15,012 nucleotides of DNA. Origin: Hyphomicrobiales bacterium. Lineage in GTDB: Bacteria; Pseudomonadota; Alphaproteobacteria; Rhizobiales; Xanthobacteraceae. This document shows positions 5,319 through 11,581 of the stretch, piece by piece. Position numbers and translations under genes: made by a program. Within the stretch, counting starts at the first letter, position 1. The number at the start of each line of letters is the position of its first letter. The DNA is taken from the NCBI GenBank assembly GCA_023266695.1, contig JAHFPO010000045.1, positions 1 to 15,012 of the forward strand. Reading direction: 5' to 3'. A model generated the notes under the pieces. It was not told the origin of the DNA. It did not search any database and saw only the letters and a list, made by a program, of their open reading frames with translations.

Positions 5319-7310
5319 ATGAGTCCCGTCGGGAAACCCGTCGCGCCATTTGAGTCTGTGCTTGTCGCCAACCGCGGCGAGATCGCGGTGCGCGTGATTC
5401 GCACCGCCCGCGCGCTCGGGCTTCGCACCATCGCGGTCTATTCCGAGGCCGACCGCCACGCGCTCCACGCGCGGCTCGCCGACGAGGCGCATTTCATCGG
5501 GCCCGCGCCCGCGCGCGACAGCTATCTCGATCTGATGCGGCTCATCGAAGTGGCGCGGCGGACGCGCGCGGCGGCGCTCCATCCGGGCTACGGCTTTCTG
5601 TCCGAGCGCGCCGAGCTCGCCGAAGCCTGCGCCGCGGCCAGCATCGTCTTCATCGGTCCGCCGCCCGCCGCGATCCGGGCGATGGGCGACAAGGCCGCCG
5701 CCAGGGCGCGGATGGAGGGAGCGGGCGTCCCCGTGGTGCCTGGCTATCACGGCGAGCGGCAGGAGCCGAAATTCCTGCGCCAGAAGGCCTATGAGCTCGG
5801 CTATCCGGTGGCGATCAAGGCGGCGGCGGGGGGCGGCGGCAAGGGCCTGCGCAAGATCGACAAGGCGATCGAGTTCGACGCCGCGCTCGCGGCGGCGAGC
5901 CGCGAGGCGGAGGCGGCCTTCGGCGACAAACGCGTGCTCATCGAGAAATGGATCGAAAGCCCGCGCCATATCGAAGTGCAGCTCTTCGCCGACCGCCACG
6001 GCAATGTGGTGCATCTCTTTGAGCGTGACTGCTCGGCCCAGCGCCGCCATCAAAAGGTGATCGAGGAAGCGCCGGCGCCCGGAATCGACGAGGTCGCGCT
6101 GGCGGCGATGACGCGCGCGGCGGTCGAGGCGGCGCGCGCCGTCGGCTATGAGGGCGCGGGCACCGTCGAGTTCCTAGCGGCGGGTGATGGCGCTATAACG
6201 CCCGACCGCATCTGGTTCCTCGAGATGAACACGCGGCTGCAGGTCGAGCATGCGGTCACCGAAGCCGTCACCGGCATCGATCTCGTCGAATGGCAGTTCC
6301 GGGTGGCGGCGGGCGAGAAGCTGCCGCGCGCGCAAGACGAAATCGCGCTTTCGGGCCATGCGGTGGAAGCCCGCCTTTATGCCGAGGACCCAGAGAAGAG
6401 CTTCTTGCCCTCGAGCGGGCGGCTCTGGGCGCTGCGGTTTCCCGCCGGCGAAGGCATAAGGGTCGACAGCGGCGTCGAGGAAGGCGCGGAAGTGACGCCG
6501 CACTATGATCCGATGCTCGCGAAAGTGATCGCCCACGCCCCCACCCGCGCGCAGGCGCTCGACCGGCTTGCCCATGCGCTCGGCGAGACGGTGATCGCGG
6601 GTCCGCGCAACAATCTCGCGTTCCTGCGCGCGCTCCTCGATTCACAGGAAATGCGGGAAGGAAAGGTCGATACCGGTCTGATCGAGCGCAATCTCGCAAG
6701 CCTCGCCGCCCCGCGCCAGCCCGACTACGCCGCCGCCGCGCGCGCGGTGGAGAGTCTCATTGCGCGCGAACAGGCGCGGCTATCGCGGCGCGCCGCCCGG
6801 CGCTCCGACGAGCGGCGCTCGCCGTGGGAGGCCGCCGACGCCTTCGCTCTCGCGGGCGAACGCGAGGTCGAGCTTTCGCTCCGCATCGACGGCGAGCGGG
6901 CGAAAGCGCGGGTGCGCTATGGCGCGGGTGGCCTGAGCGCCACCATCGAGGGCGAGGCGGCGGCCGATTGCCTGCTGGTGGAGACCGGCGACGCCCTGAT
7001 CGCGGTGCGTGACGGGCGCCAAACCGTGGTCCGCCTCGCCGATGGCGAAGCGGCCGGTCTCAAGTCCGGCGACGCCAGCGGCGTCGTCGCCGCGCCCATG
7101 CACGGCCGGGTGCTCGCGATCGAGGTCGCCAAGGGCGAGCGCGTGAACAAGGGTCAGCGCGTCGCCATCATCGAGGCGATGAAGATGGAGCACGCGCTGA
7201 CGGCGCCCACGGCCGGGATCGTCGCCGAGATCGCGGTCGCGGCGGGCGAGCAGGTGGCGGAAGGCGTGAAGCTCATGATGATCGCGGCCGACGAGGGCGG
7301 GAAGGGCTGA
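5319..7310 (+). CDS. mccA: Biotin-dependent acyl-CoA carboxylase alpha subunit, 3-methylcrotonyl-CoA type
   Basis: At 663 aa it has the full layout of this class. The biotin carboxylase domain covers about residues 11-460: LVANRGEIAVRVIRTA at 15-30, the ATP-grasp loop AAAGGGGKG ending at 176, and EMNTRLQVEH at 302-311. A linker region follows. The biotinyl domain at about 588-655 carries EAMKMEH, with the biotin-accepting lysine at about 622. It carboxylates biotin with ATP and bicarbonate for a partner beta subunit. EAMKMEH, VDTGLIER and the length favour methylcrotonyl-CoA carboxylase (leucine degradation) over propionyl-CoA carboxylase, whose motif is usually EAMKM(E/Q)N. No beta subunit or isovaleryl-CoA dehydrogenase is adjacent, which is unusual for mcc loci. 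AGGA at 5308-5311 supports the start. DUF1489 follows after 12 bp. Confidence 0.85.
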   Translation: MSPVGKPVAPFESVLVANRGEIAVRVIRTARALGLRTIAVYSEADRHALHARLADEAHFIGPAPARDSYLDLMRLIEVARRTRAAALHPGYGFLSERAELAEACAAASIVFIGPPPAAIRAMGDKAAARARMEGAGVPVVPGYHGERQEPKFLRQKAYELGYPVAIKAAAGGGGKGLRKIDKAIEFDAALAAASREAEAAFGDKRVLIEKWIESPRHIEVQLFADRHGNVVHLFERDCSAQRRHQKVIEEAPAPGIDEVALAAMTRAAVEAARAVGYEGAGTVEFLAAGDGAITPDRIWFLEMNTRLQVEHAVTEAVTGIDLVEWQFRVAAGEKLPRAQDEIALSGHAVEARLYAEDPEKSFLPSSGRLWALRFPAGEGIRVDSGVEEGAEVTPHYDPMLAKVIAHAPTRAQALDRLAHALGETVIAGPRNNLAFLRALLDSQEMREGKVDTGLIERNLASLAAPRQPDYAAAARAVESLIAREQARLSRRAARRSDERRSPWEAADAFALAGEREVELSLRIDGERAKARVRYGAGGLSATIEGEAAADCLLVETGDALIAVRDGRQTVVRLADGEAAGLKSGDASGVVAAPMHGRVLAIEVAKGERVNKGQRVAIIEAMKMEHALTAPTAGIVAEIAVAAGEQVAEGVKLMMIAADEGGKG

Positions 7311-7322
7311 GGTTGTTCAAAA

Positions 7323-7760
7323 ATGGCGCTCCATCTCATCAAGCTCTGCGTCGGCGTGGGATCGATCGGCGATCTCAAGGAACGGATCGCTGAGCGGCTC
7401 GCCGAGAAGCGCCGCAAGCGGCAGAAGCCCGAGCACATCCACACCACCCGCATGGTGCCGACGCGCGCCGAGGAACTCCTTTCCGGCGGCTCGCTCTATT
7501 GGGTGATCCGCGGCGCGATCTTCTGCCGGCAGCGCATCCTCGACATCCGGCCGTTCGTCGACAAGGAGGGCATCCGTCGCTGCCGGCTGGTGCTGGAACC
7601 GAAGGTGGTGCCGGTGATGCCGCGCCCGCGCGGGGCGTTCCAGGGCTGGCGCTATCTCGCCGCCAAGGACGCCCCCGCCGATCTCGGCAAGAGCGGCAAG
7701 GGCCTGGCGGCTCTTCCCGAGGAGCTCCGCCGCGAATTGCGCGATCTCGGATTGCTGTGA
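7323..7760 (+). CDS. DUF1489 family protein
   Basis: This 145-aa protein of normal family length matches the DUF1489 pattern. It opens MALHLIKLCVG, then has HTTRMVPTRAEELL at about 40-53, GGSLYWVIRG at about 55-64, LDIRPF, a GIRRCRLVLEP block, PRPRGAFQGWRYL at about 100-112, and ends with a leucine-rich helix. The family is conserved in alphaproteobacteria and has no established function. It starts 12 bp after the carboxylase stop, with GAGG (7309-7312) 10 nt before its ATG, so the two are probably co-transcribed. I see no evidence that the functions are linked. Confidence 0.93.
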   Translation: MALHLIKLCVGVGSIGDLKERIAERLAEKRRKRQKPEHIHTTRMVPTRAEELLSGGSLYWVIRGAIFCRQRILDIRPFVDKEGIRRCRLVLEPKVVPVMPRPRGAFQGWRYLAAKDAPADLGKSGKGLAALPEELRRELRDLGLL

Positions 7761-7827
7761 GGCGAGGTGAACCCTATCGGCGGGTCTTGCGTTGTCTCGA
7801 GGGGCATCCGCAATGCGGGAGACCGCA

Positions 7828-8022
7828 ATGATCAGTAGAGAAATGGCCAGTCCGGATTATGAGCAGCCGTATCAGAATGTCGCCGATCTGAAGCCGCCCG
7901 TGCAGCTGCCGGCGATGAAGGCGCGGCAGGGCGAGATGCGGGGACACGTGCTCTATATGCTCCTGGTGGGAACCAGCCTCGCCGTCTTCGCGCTGGCGAT
8001 CGCCTATTTCACCGCCCTGTGA
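7828..8022 (+). CDS. Small C-terminally anchored membrane protein, 64 aa
   Basis: I do not recognise a family. A polar N-terminal part (MISREMASPDYEQPYQNVAD, then KPPVQLPAMKARQGEMRGH) is followed by one hydrophobic helix, VLYMLLVGTSLAVFALAIAYF, at about residues 41-61, three residues from the C-terminus: a tail-anchor shape. GGGAG at 7817-7821, spaced 6 nt, supports the ATG at 7828. ATG 7813 with AGGGG at 7800-7804 is an equally possible start that adds five residues. It lies 67 bp after DUF1489 in the same direction. Its last 14 bp overlap the 3' end of the opposing panC. Confidence 0.68.
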   Translation: MISREMASPDYEQPYQNVADLKPPVQLPAMKARQGEMRGHVLYMLLVGTSLAVFALAIAYFTAL

Positions 8023-8872
8023 GGCGGCCGACGCCGACATTGTCGATCAGCCGGGTGGCGCCGATCTTCGCCGCCACCAGCAGGCGGACCGGGCCGTCCT
8101 TCATTGACGCCACGGGCGCCAGCGTTTCGGCGTGACGCGCTTCCAGATAATCGAGCTTGAAGCCGGCCCCCGCGATCCGCCCGCGCCCGCGCGCGAGTAC
8201 GGTGGCGATCGCCTCGCCCGAGCGGATCGCCGCGGCACTTTCCTCGAGCACGCGATGGAGCGTGGGAGCGGCCGCCCGTTCGGCGGGCGAGAGATAGGCG
8301 TTGCGCGAGGAGAGCGCGAGGCCGTCCCGTTCGCGCACGATCGGCGCGCCCACGATCTTGACCGGCAGATCGAGGTCGCGCGCGAGCCGGCGGATCACCA
8401 GGAGCTGCTGATAGTCCTTCTCGCCGAAGAGGGCGAGATCGGGCATCGCTTCGATCAGCAGCTTCGCCACCACGGTGGCGACGCCGGCGAAGAAATGCGG
8501 CCGGAAATCGGTCTCGAGCCCCAACGCCGGTCCCGTGAGCACGACCTGGGTCGCGAAGCCCGCGGGATAGATTTCCGCGAGCGCGGGCGCGAACACGAGA
8601 TCGGCGTTCTCGGCCCGGAGCCTGGCGAGGTCGGTCTTCCAGGTGCGCGGATAGCGGGCGAAATCCTCATGCGGGGCGAACTGGGCCGGATTGACGAAGA
8701 TCGAAGCCACGACCCGGTCGGCGCGGCGGCGGGCGAGCTTCACCAGTGACATATGCCCGTCATGGAGCGCGCCCATGGTGGGGACGAGCGCGATGCGGTC
8801 GCCCTTGCGGCGCCAGGCCGCGACCGCGGCGCGCAGCGCCTTCACCGTGCGAACGATGCGTGGGCGAGCCAT
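8009..8872 (-). CDS. panC: Pantothenate synthetase (pantoate--beta-alanine ligase)
   Basis: At 287 aa this is a normal PanC. It joins pantoate and beta-alanine with ATP, via pantoyl-adenylate, to make pantothenate for coenzyme A. Visible motifs are VPTMGALHDGHMSL at 30-43 (the HIGH-like nucleotide-binding signature with both histidines), IFVNPAQFAPHEDF at 58-71, RPHFFAGVATVV at 124-135, LFGEKDYQQL at 148-157, and LSSRNAYLS at 187-195 (KMSKS-like loop). The end, ATRLIDNVGV, is typical. A purine-rich GGGGGAA precedes the ATG by about 5 nt. The gene stands alone without panB or panD and is divergent from mipZ. Confidence 0.96.
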   Translation of the reverse strand: MARPRIVRTVKALRAAVAAWRRKGDRIALVPTMGALHDGHMSLVKLARRRADRVVASIFVNPAQFAPHEDFARYPRTWKTDLARLRAENADLVFAPALAEIYPAGFATQVVLTGPALGLETDFRPHFFAGVATVVAKLLIEAMPDLALFGEKDYQQLLVIRRLARDLDLPVKIVGAPIVRERDGLALSSRNAYLSPAERAAAPTLHRVLEESAAAIRSGEAIATVLARGRGRIAGAGFKLDYLEARHAETLAPVASMKDGPVRLLVAAKIGATRLIDNVGVGRLTGR

Positions 8873-8905
8873 TGGTTCCCCCGGTCCGGTTCCGGTCCGG
8901 CGCGG

Positions 8906-8934
8906 ACCCTAGCAAGGGGGAGAAGCCCGACCAA
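8906..8934 (-). promoter_or_regulatory. Possible panC promoter
   Basis: Reading leftward, TTGGTC (complement of 8929-8934) is separated by exactly 17 nt from TAGGGT (complement of 8906-8911), giving a leader of about 25 nt to the panC ATG. TAGGGT is a poor E. coli -10 but acceptable in GC-rich alphaproteobacteria. Confidence 0.35.
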
Positions 8935-8994
8935 CGGGGCCATGGCATGGGCCACTGCCGATTAACAGGGCTTCCGTCTGCCAAAACTCCCGGC

Positions 8995-9024
8995 TTGACC
9001 GAGAGGGCATTCGCTCCGCACAAT
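8995..9024 (+). promoter_or_regulatory. Possible mipZ promoter
   Basis: TTGACC (8995-9000) and CACAAT (9019-9024) are separated by 18 nt and lie 39 bp before the mipZ ATG. The -35 match is 5/6. The -10 match is moderate. Confidence 0.45.
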
Positions 9025-9062
9025 CACGTAATCAGGGTGATAGGCCCTTCGGGGCGTGTTCG

Positions 9063-10010
9063 ATGCGTATTGTGAGTCCCATCGTCAATGGTTCGGGCGT
9101 CGCGTCGGGTTCTACGCGATCGGTCCACGTTATCGTGCTCGCGAACGAAAAAGGCGGCTCGGGCAAGACCACCACGGCGATGCACGTGATCGCCGCGCTG
9201 CTCAAGGCGGGCCAGAAGGTCGCCGCCATCGACGTCGACAGCCGCCAGAAAAGCCTCACCCACTACGTCGCCAACCGCCGCGTCTGGGCGAAGAGATCGG
9301 GCGTGCCGCTGGAGCTGCCCGACCTTCACACCATCGAACGCGCCAACGGCAAGAGCGTCGATCAAAACGAATCCGCCGAGTTCGCCACTTTCGCCGCCGC
9401 CGTGAACGCGGTCGAGACCAGCCACGACTTCGTCGTCGTGGATACGCCGGCGAACGACAGCTACCTGATGCGGCTCGCCCACGCGATGGCCGATACGCTG
9501 ATCACGCCGTTGAACGACAGCTTCGTCGACTTCGACGTGCTCGCCAGCATCGACCCGGAGAGCTACGAGGTCACCGGCACCAGCCACTATGCCGAGGTCG
9601 TGCGCGACGCGCGCCGCCAGCGGCGGATCGTCGAGGAGGGCGAAACCGACTGGATCGTGATGCGCAACCGGGTCGGCCAGTTCGAGACCCGCAACGGGCG
9701 CAACGTCGCCGACGGCCTCATCGATCTTTCGCGCCGGCTGAGCTTCCGCCTGTCCGATGGTTTTTCCGAGCGCGTCATCTACCGCGAGCTGTTTCCGCGC
9801 GGCCTCACAGTGCTCGACGAGCTCAACGAGAAGACGCTGGGCGCCAAGCCCAATCTCTCCCATCTCGCCGCCCGCCAGGAAGTGCGGAATCTGATCGACT
9901 CGTTGCGCCTGCCGATCGACGAACGCGGGCGCCGCCGCGCCGCGGCGCGGGCGGAATGGTTCCGCTCCTCCAACCGTCCGCTCGACGGCGCCGAAATCAT
10001 CGCCGAGTAA
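9063..10010 (+). CDS. mipZ: MipZ, division-plane positioning ATPase
   Basis: This 315-aa ParA/MinD-type P-loop ATPase has the deviant Walker A KGGSGKTT at 30-37, including the signature lysine K30. It also has AAIDVDSRQKSL at about 54-65, the Walker B-like strand FVVVDTPANDS at 123-133, and TPLNDSFVDFDVL at 148-160. The last block, with VIYRELFPRGLTV and LSHLAARQE further on, marks MipZ rather than a general ParA. In Caulobacter, MipZ forms a gradient from ParB-bound poles and inhibits FtsZ, which restricts division to midcell. The N-terminus has about 20 extra residues compared with Caulobacter MipZ. ATG 9063 is the best start I see, though its ribosome site is weak (GGGG 8 nt upstream). It heads a same-strand block with a VWA-like and a J-domain protein. 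Confidence 0.94.
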   Translation: MRIVSPIVNGSGVASGSTRSVHVIVLANEKGGSGKTTTAMHVIAALLKAGQKVAAIDVDSRQKSLTHYVANRRVWAKRSGVPLELPDLHTIERANGKSVDQNESAEFATFAAAVNAVETSHDFVVVDTPANDSYLMRLAHAMADTLITPLNDSFVDFDVLASIDPESYEVTGTSHYAEVVRDARRQRRIVEEGETDWIVMRNRVGQFETRNGRNVADGLIDLSRRLSFRLSDGFSERVIYRELFPRGLTVLDELNEKTLGAKPNLSHLAARQEVRNLIDSLRLPIDERGRRRAAARAEWFRSSNRPLDGAEIIAE

Positions 10011-10015
10011 ACTTA

Positions 10016-10039
10016 CCTCTCCCCGCACGCAGGGAGAGG
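10016..10039 (+). promoter_or_regulatory. CCTCTCCC hairpin between mipZ and the VWA gene
   Basis: CCTCTCCC pairs exactly with GGGAGAGG (8 bp, 8-nt loop), starting 6 bp after the mipZ stop. There is no T-run. Its 3' arm, with the following GGAG, is the only Shine-Dalgarno-like sequence before the next ATG at 10055 (about 12 nt away), so folding could mask it. Inverted repeats of this type are also common dispersed units in alphaproteobacteria. Confidence 0.45.
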
Positions 10040-10054
10040 GAGTACGGTGCGGCA

Positions 10055-10798
10055 ATGGGCAGCGACGACCACAAAACCCGCGCGCCGGTGAAACGGCCGG
10101 GCGAGGTCCGGTCCGACCCGGTCGGCTCGCGCAGCGAGATCGACGCCTTCGTGCAGCGGGCGCGCGCGCTCGGGCCGCGGCTCGACGGCAAGCGCGGGCG
10201 GCTCGTCTTCGCGCTCGACGCCACCATGAGCCGGCAGCCGATGTGGGATCTCGCCTGCGCGCTCCAGGCCGAGATGTTCGAGGAGGCGGCGGCGATCGGC
10301 GGGCTCGACGTACAGCTCGTCTATTACCGGGGCCTTGCCGAATGCAGGGCCTCGAACTGGGTCTCCGACCCCAAGCGGCTCGCCACCCTGATGGAGAAGA
10401 TCGACTGCCGCGGCGGCCATACCCAGATCGGCCGCGTGCTCGATCATGTGCGCAAGGAGGCGAAGCGGCAGAAGGTCGACGCCTTCGTCTTCGTCGGCGA
10501 TGCCATGGAGGAGGCGGTCGACGACCTGTGCGCGGCGGCGGGCGAGCTCGGGCTTCTCGGCGTGCCGGCCTTCATGTTCCAGGAGAACATCGATCCGATC
10601 GCCGAGCGTGCCTTCCGCGAGATCGCCCGGCTCACCGGCGGTGCCTGGTGCCGGTTCGATGCCGGCGCCTCCGCCCAGTTGCGCGATCTCCTGCGCGCGG
10701 CGGCGGCCTATGCGGCGGGCGGGCGAGTGGCGCTCGCCGATCTTTCCAAGCGCTCGGGTGGGCAGGGGGCGGTGAAGCTCCTCGGCCAGATGCACTGA
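10055..10798 (+). CDS. VWA-like (von Willebrand A fold) protein beside mipZ
   Basis: The product is 247 aa, cytoplasmic, with no signal or membrane helix. After a polar N-terminal 45 residues, a Rossmann-like VWA domain begins with LVFALDATMS at 50-59. The metal-site motif DxSxS appears as D55-A-T57-M-S59. The other expected MIDAS ligands are T123 in GGHTQIG and D149 in FVFVGDAMEE, so metal binding looks intact with Thr for the first Ser. Later segments (VPAFMFQE, AFREIARLTGGAW) fit the end of the domain. VWA proteins usually bind protein partners through the metal; the partner here is unknown. ATG 10055 starts 44 bp after mipZ. A frame running through mipZ in another phase joins this one but is not a gene. 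Confidence 0.85.
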   Translation: MGSDDHKTRAPVKRPGEVRSDPVGSRSEIDAFVQRARALGPRLDGKRGRLVFALDATMSRQPMWDLACALQAEMFEEAAAIGGLDVQLVYYRGLAECRASNWVSDPKRLATLMEKIDCRGGHTQIGRVLDHVRKEAKRQKVDAFVFVGDAMEEAVDDLCAAAGELGLLGVPAFMFQENIDPIAERAFREIARLTGGAWCRFDAGASAQLRDLLRAAAAYAAGGRVALADLSKRSGGQGAVKLLGQMH

Positions 10799-10828
10799 TC
10801 CTCGTTCCGATGCGACCGGACGCGGCGC

Positions 10829-10834
10829 TATAAT
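10829..10834 (+). promoter_or_regulatory. Consensus -10 box directly before the J-protein gene
   Basis: A perfect TATAAT ends 6 nt before the ATG at 10841, and no Shine-Dalgarno is present. If used, transcription would begin at or next to the start codon, giving a leaderless mRNA. The matching -35 (TTCCGA, 18-nt spacer) is poor. Confidence 0.35.
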
Positions 10835-10840
10835 CGAGCC

Positions 10841-11542
10841 ATGTTTACGCTGCTCATCGGCATCCTGGTGTTCGTCGCCGTTCTCTACGCGGTGCGCGTC
10901 TATGCCACCGCCGATCCGCGGCGGATCGCGGAATTGTTGCGCAAGGGTGGCGGCTACGCGGCGCTCGGGACCGCCGCCTATCTCACCGTCACCGGCCGGT
11001 TCTACGCCGGGCTGCCGCTCGCCATCCTCGGCGCGAGCCTGTTGGACTGGCTGCCGGGACCCGCGAGCATCGGCGCGCGCCTCAAGCGCACGCCCGGCCA
11101 GGTCTCGCGGGTGCGATCGCCCATGATCGAGATGGAGCTCGACCACGATACCGGCGCCCTGCGCGGGCGCATCCTCGCGGGCCAGTACGAGAACGTGCCG
11201 CTCGAGGCGCTCGACCGGGCGACGCTATTGTCGCTGCGTTCCGGCTTCGACGCCGAGAGCCTCGCCCTACTCGAAGCTTATCTCGACCGCCGGGAGCCCG
11301 GCTGGCGTGAACACGTCGAGAAAGACGCGGGTGCGGGGGAGCGTGAGCCGACGCGCGGCGGCCCGATGACCGAAGAAGAGGCGCTGCAGATCCTCGGTCT
11401 TGAACCAGGAGCGGGCGCGTTCGAGATAGGTCGGGCGCACCGCTCGCTCATGAAGAAACTGCACCCCGACCAAGGGGGGTCGACGTATCTTGCGGCCCGC
11501 GTGAATGAGGCCAAGGAAGTTCTGCTCCGCCGCCATCGCTAA
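10841..11542 (+). CDS. Membrane-anchored J-domain protein (Tim14/Pam18-like)
   Basis: In 233 aa, the N-terminus MFTLLIGILVFVAVLYAVRVY is a membrane helix. A second hydrophobic stretch covers about 38-71. The middle (about 92-160) carries SPMIEMELDHDTGALRGRI and a helical segment ending EAYLDR. The C-terminal J domain (about 176-233) starts MTEEEALQILGL and contains HRSLMKKLHPDQGGS with the HPD triad at 208-210. HPD followed by QGGS and a short C-terminal helix is the pattern of mitochondrial Tim14/Pam18-like J proteins. J domains stimulate Hsp70 (DnaK) ATPase activity at a chosen site, here the membrane. It follows the VWA gene by 42 bp and converges on the carboxypeptidase gene. Confidence 0.9.
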   Translation: MFTLLIGILVFVAVLYAVRVYATADPRRIAELLRKGGGYAALGTAAYLTVTGRFYAGLPLAILGASLLDWLPGPASIGARLKRTPGQVSRVRSPMIEMELDHDTGALRGRILAGQYENVPLEALDRATLLSLRSGFDAESLALLEAYLDRREPGWREHVEKDAGAGEREPTRGGPMTEEEALQILGLEPGAGAFEIGRAHRSLMKKLHPDQGGSTYLAARVNEAKEVLLRRHR

Positions 11543-11581
11543 CTCCGTACGCTACGCAGGAAACTCGGGTGGCGACGCCTC

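Noticed and set aside
9056..10054. Rightward frame running through mipZ and joining the VWA gene to give 580 codons
   Set aside because: It is out of phase with mipZ, whose product is unmistakable, and its translation is Arg/Pro-rich. Only the part from ATG 10055 is a real protein.
11543..11581. Bidirectional terminator between the J-protein and carboxypeptidase genes
   Set aside because: The 39-bp convergent gap holds no stem followed by a T-run on either strand.
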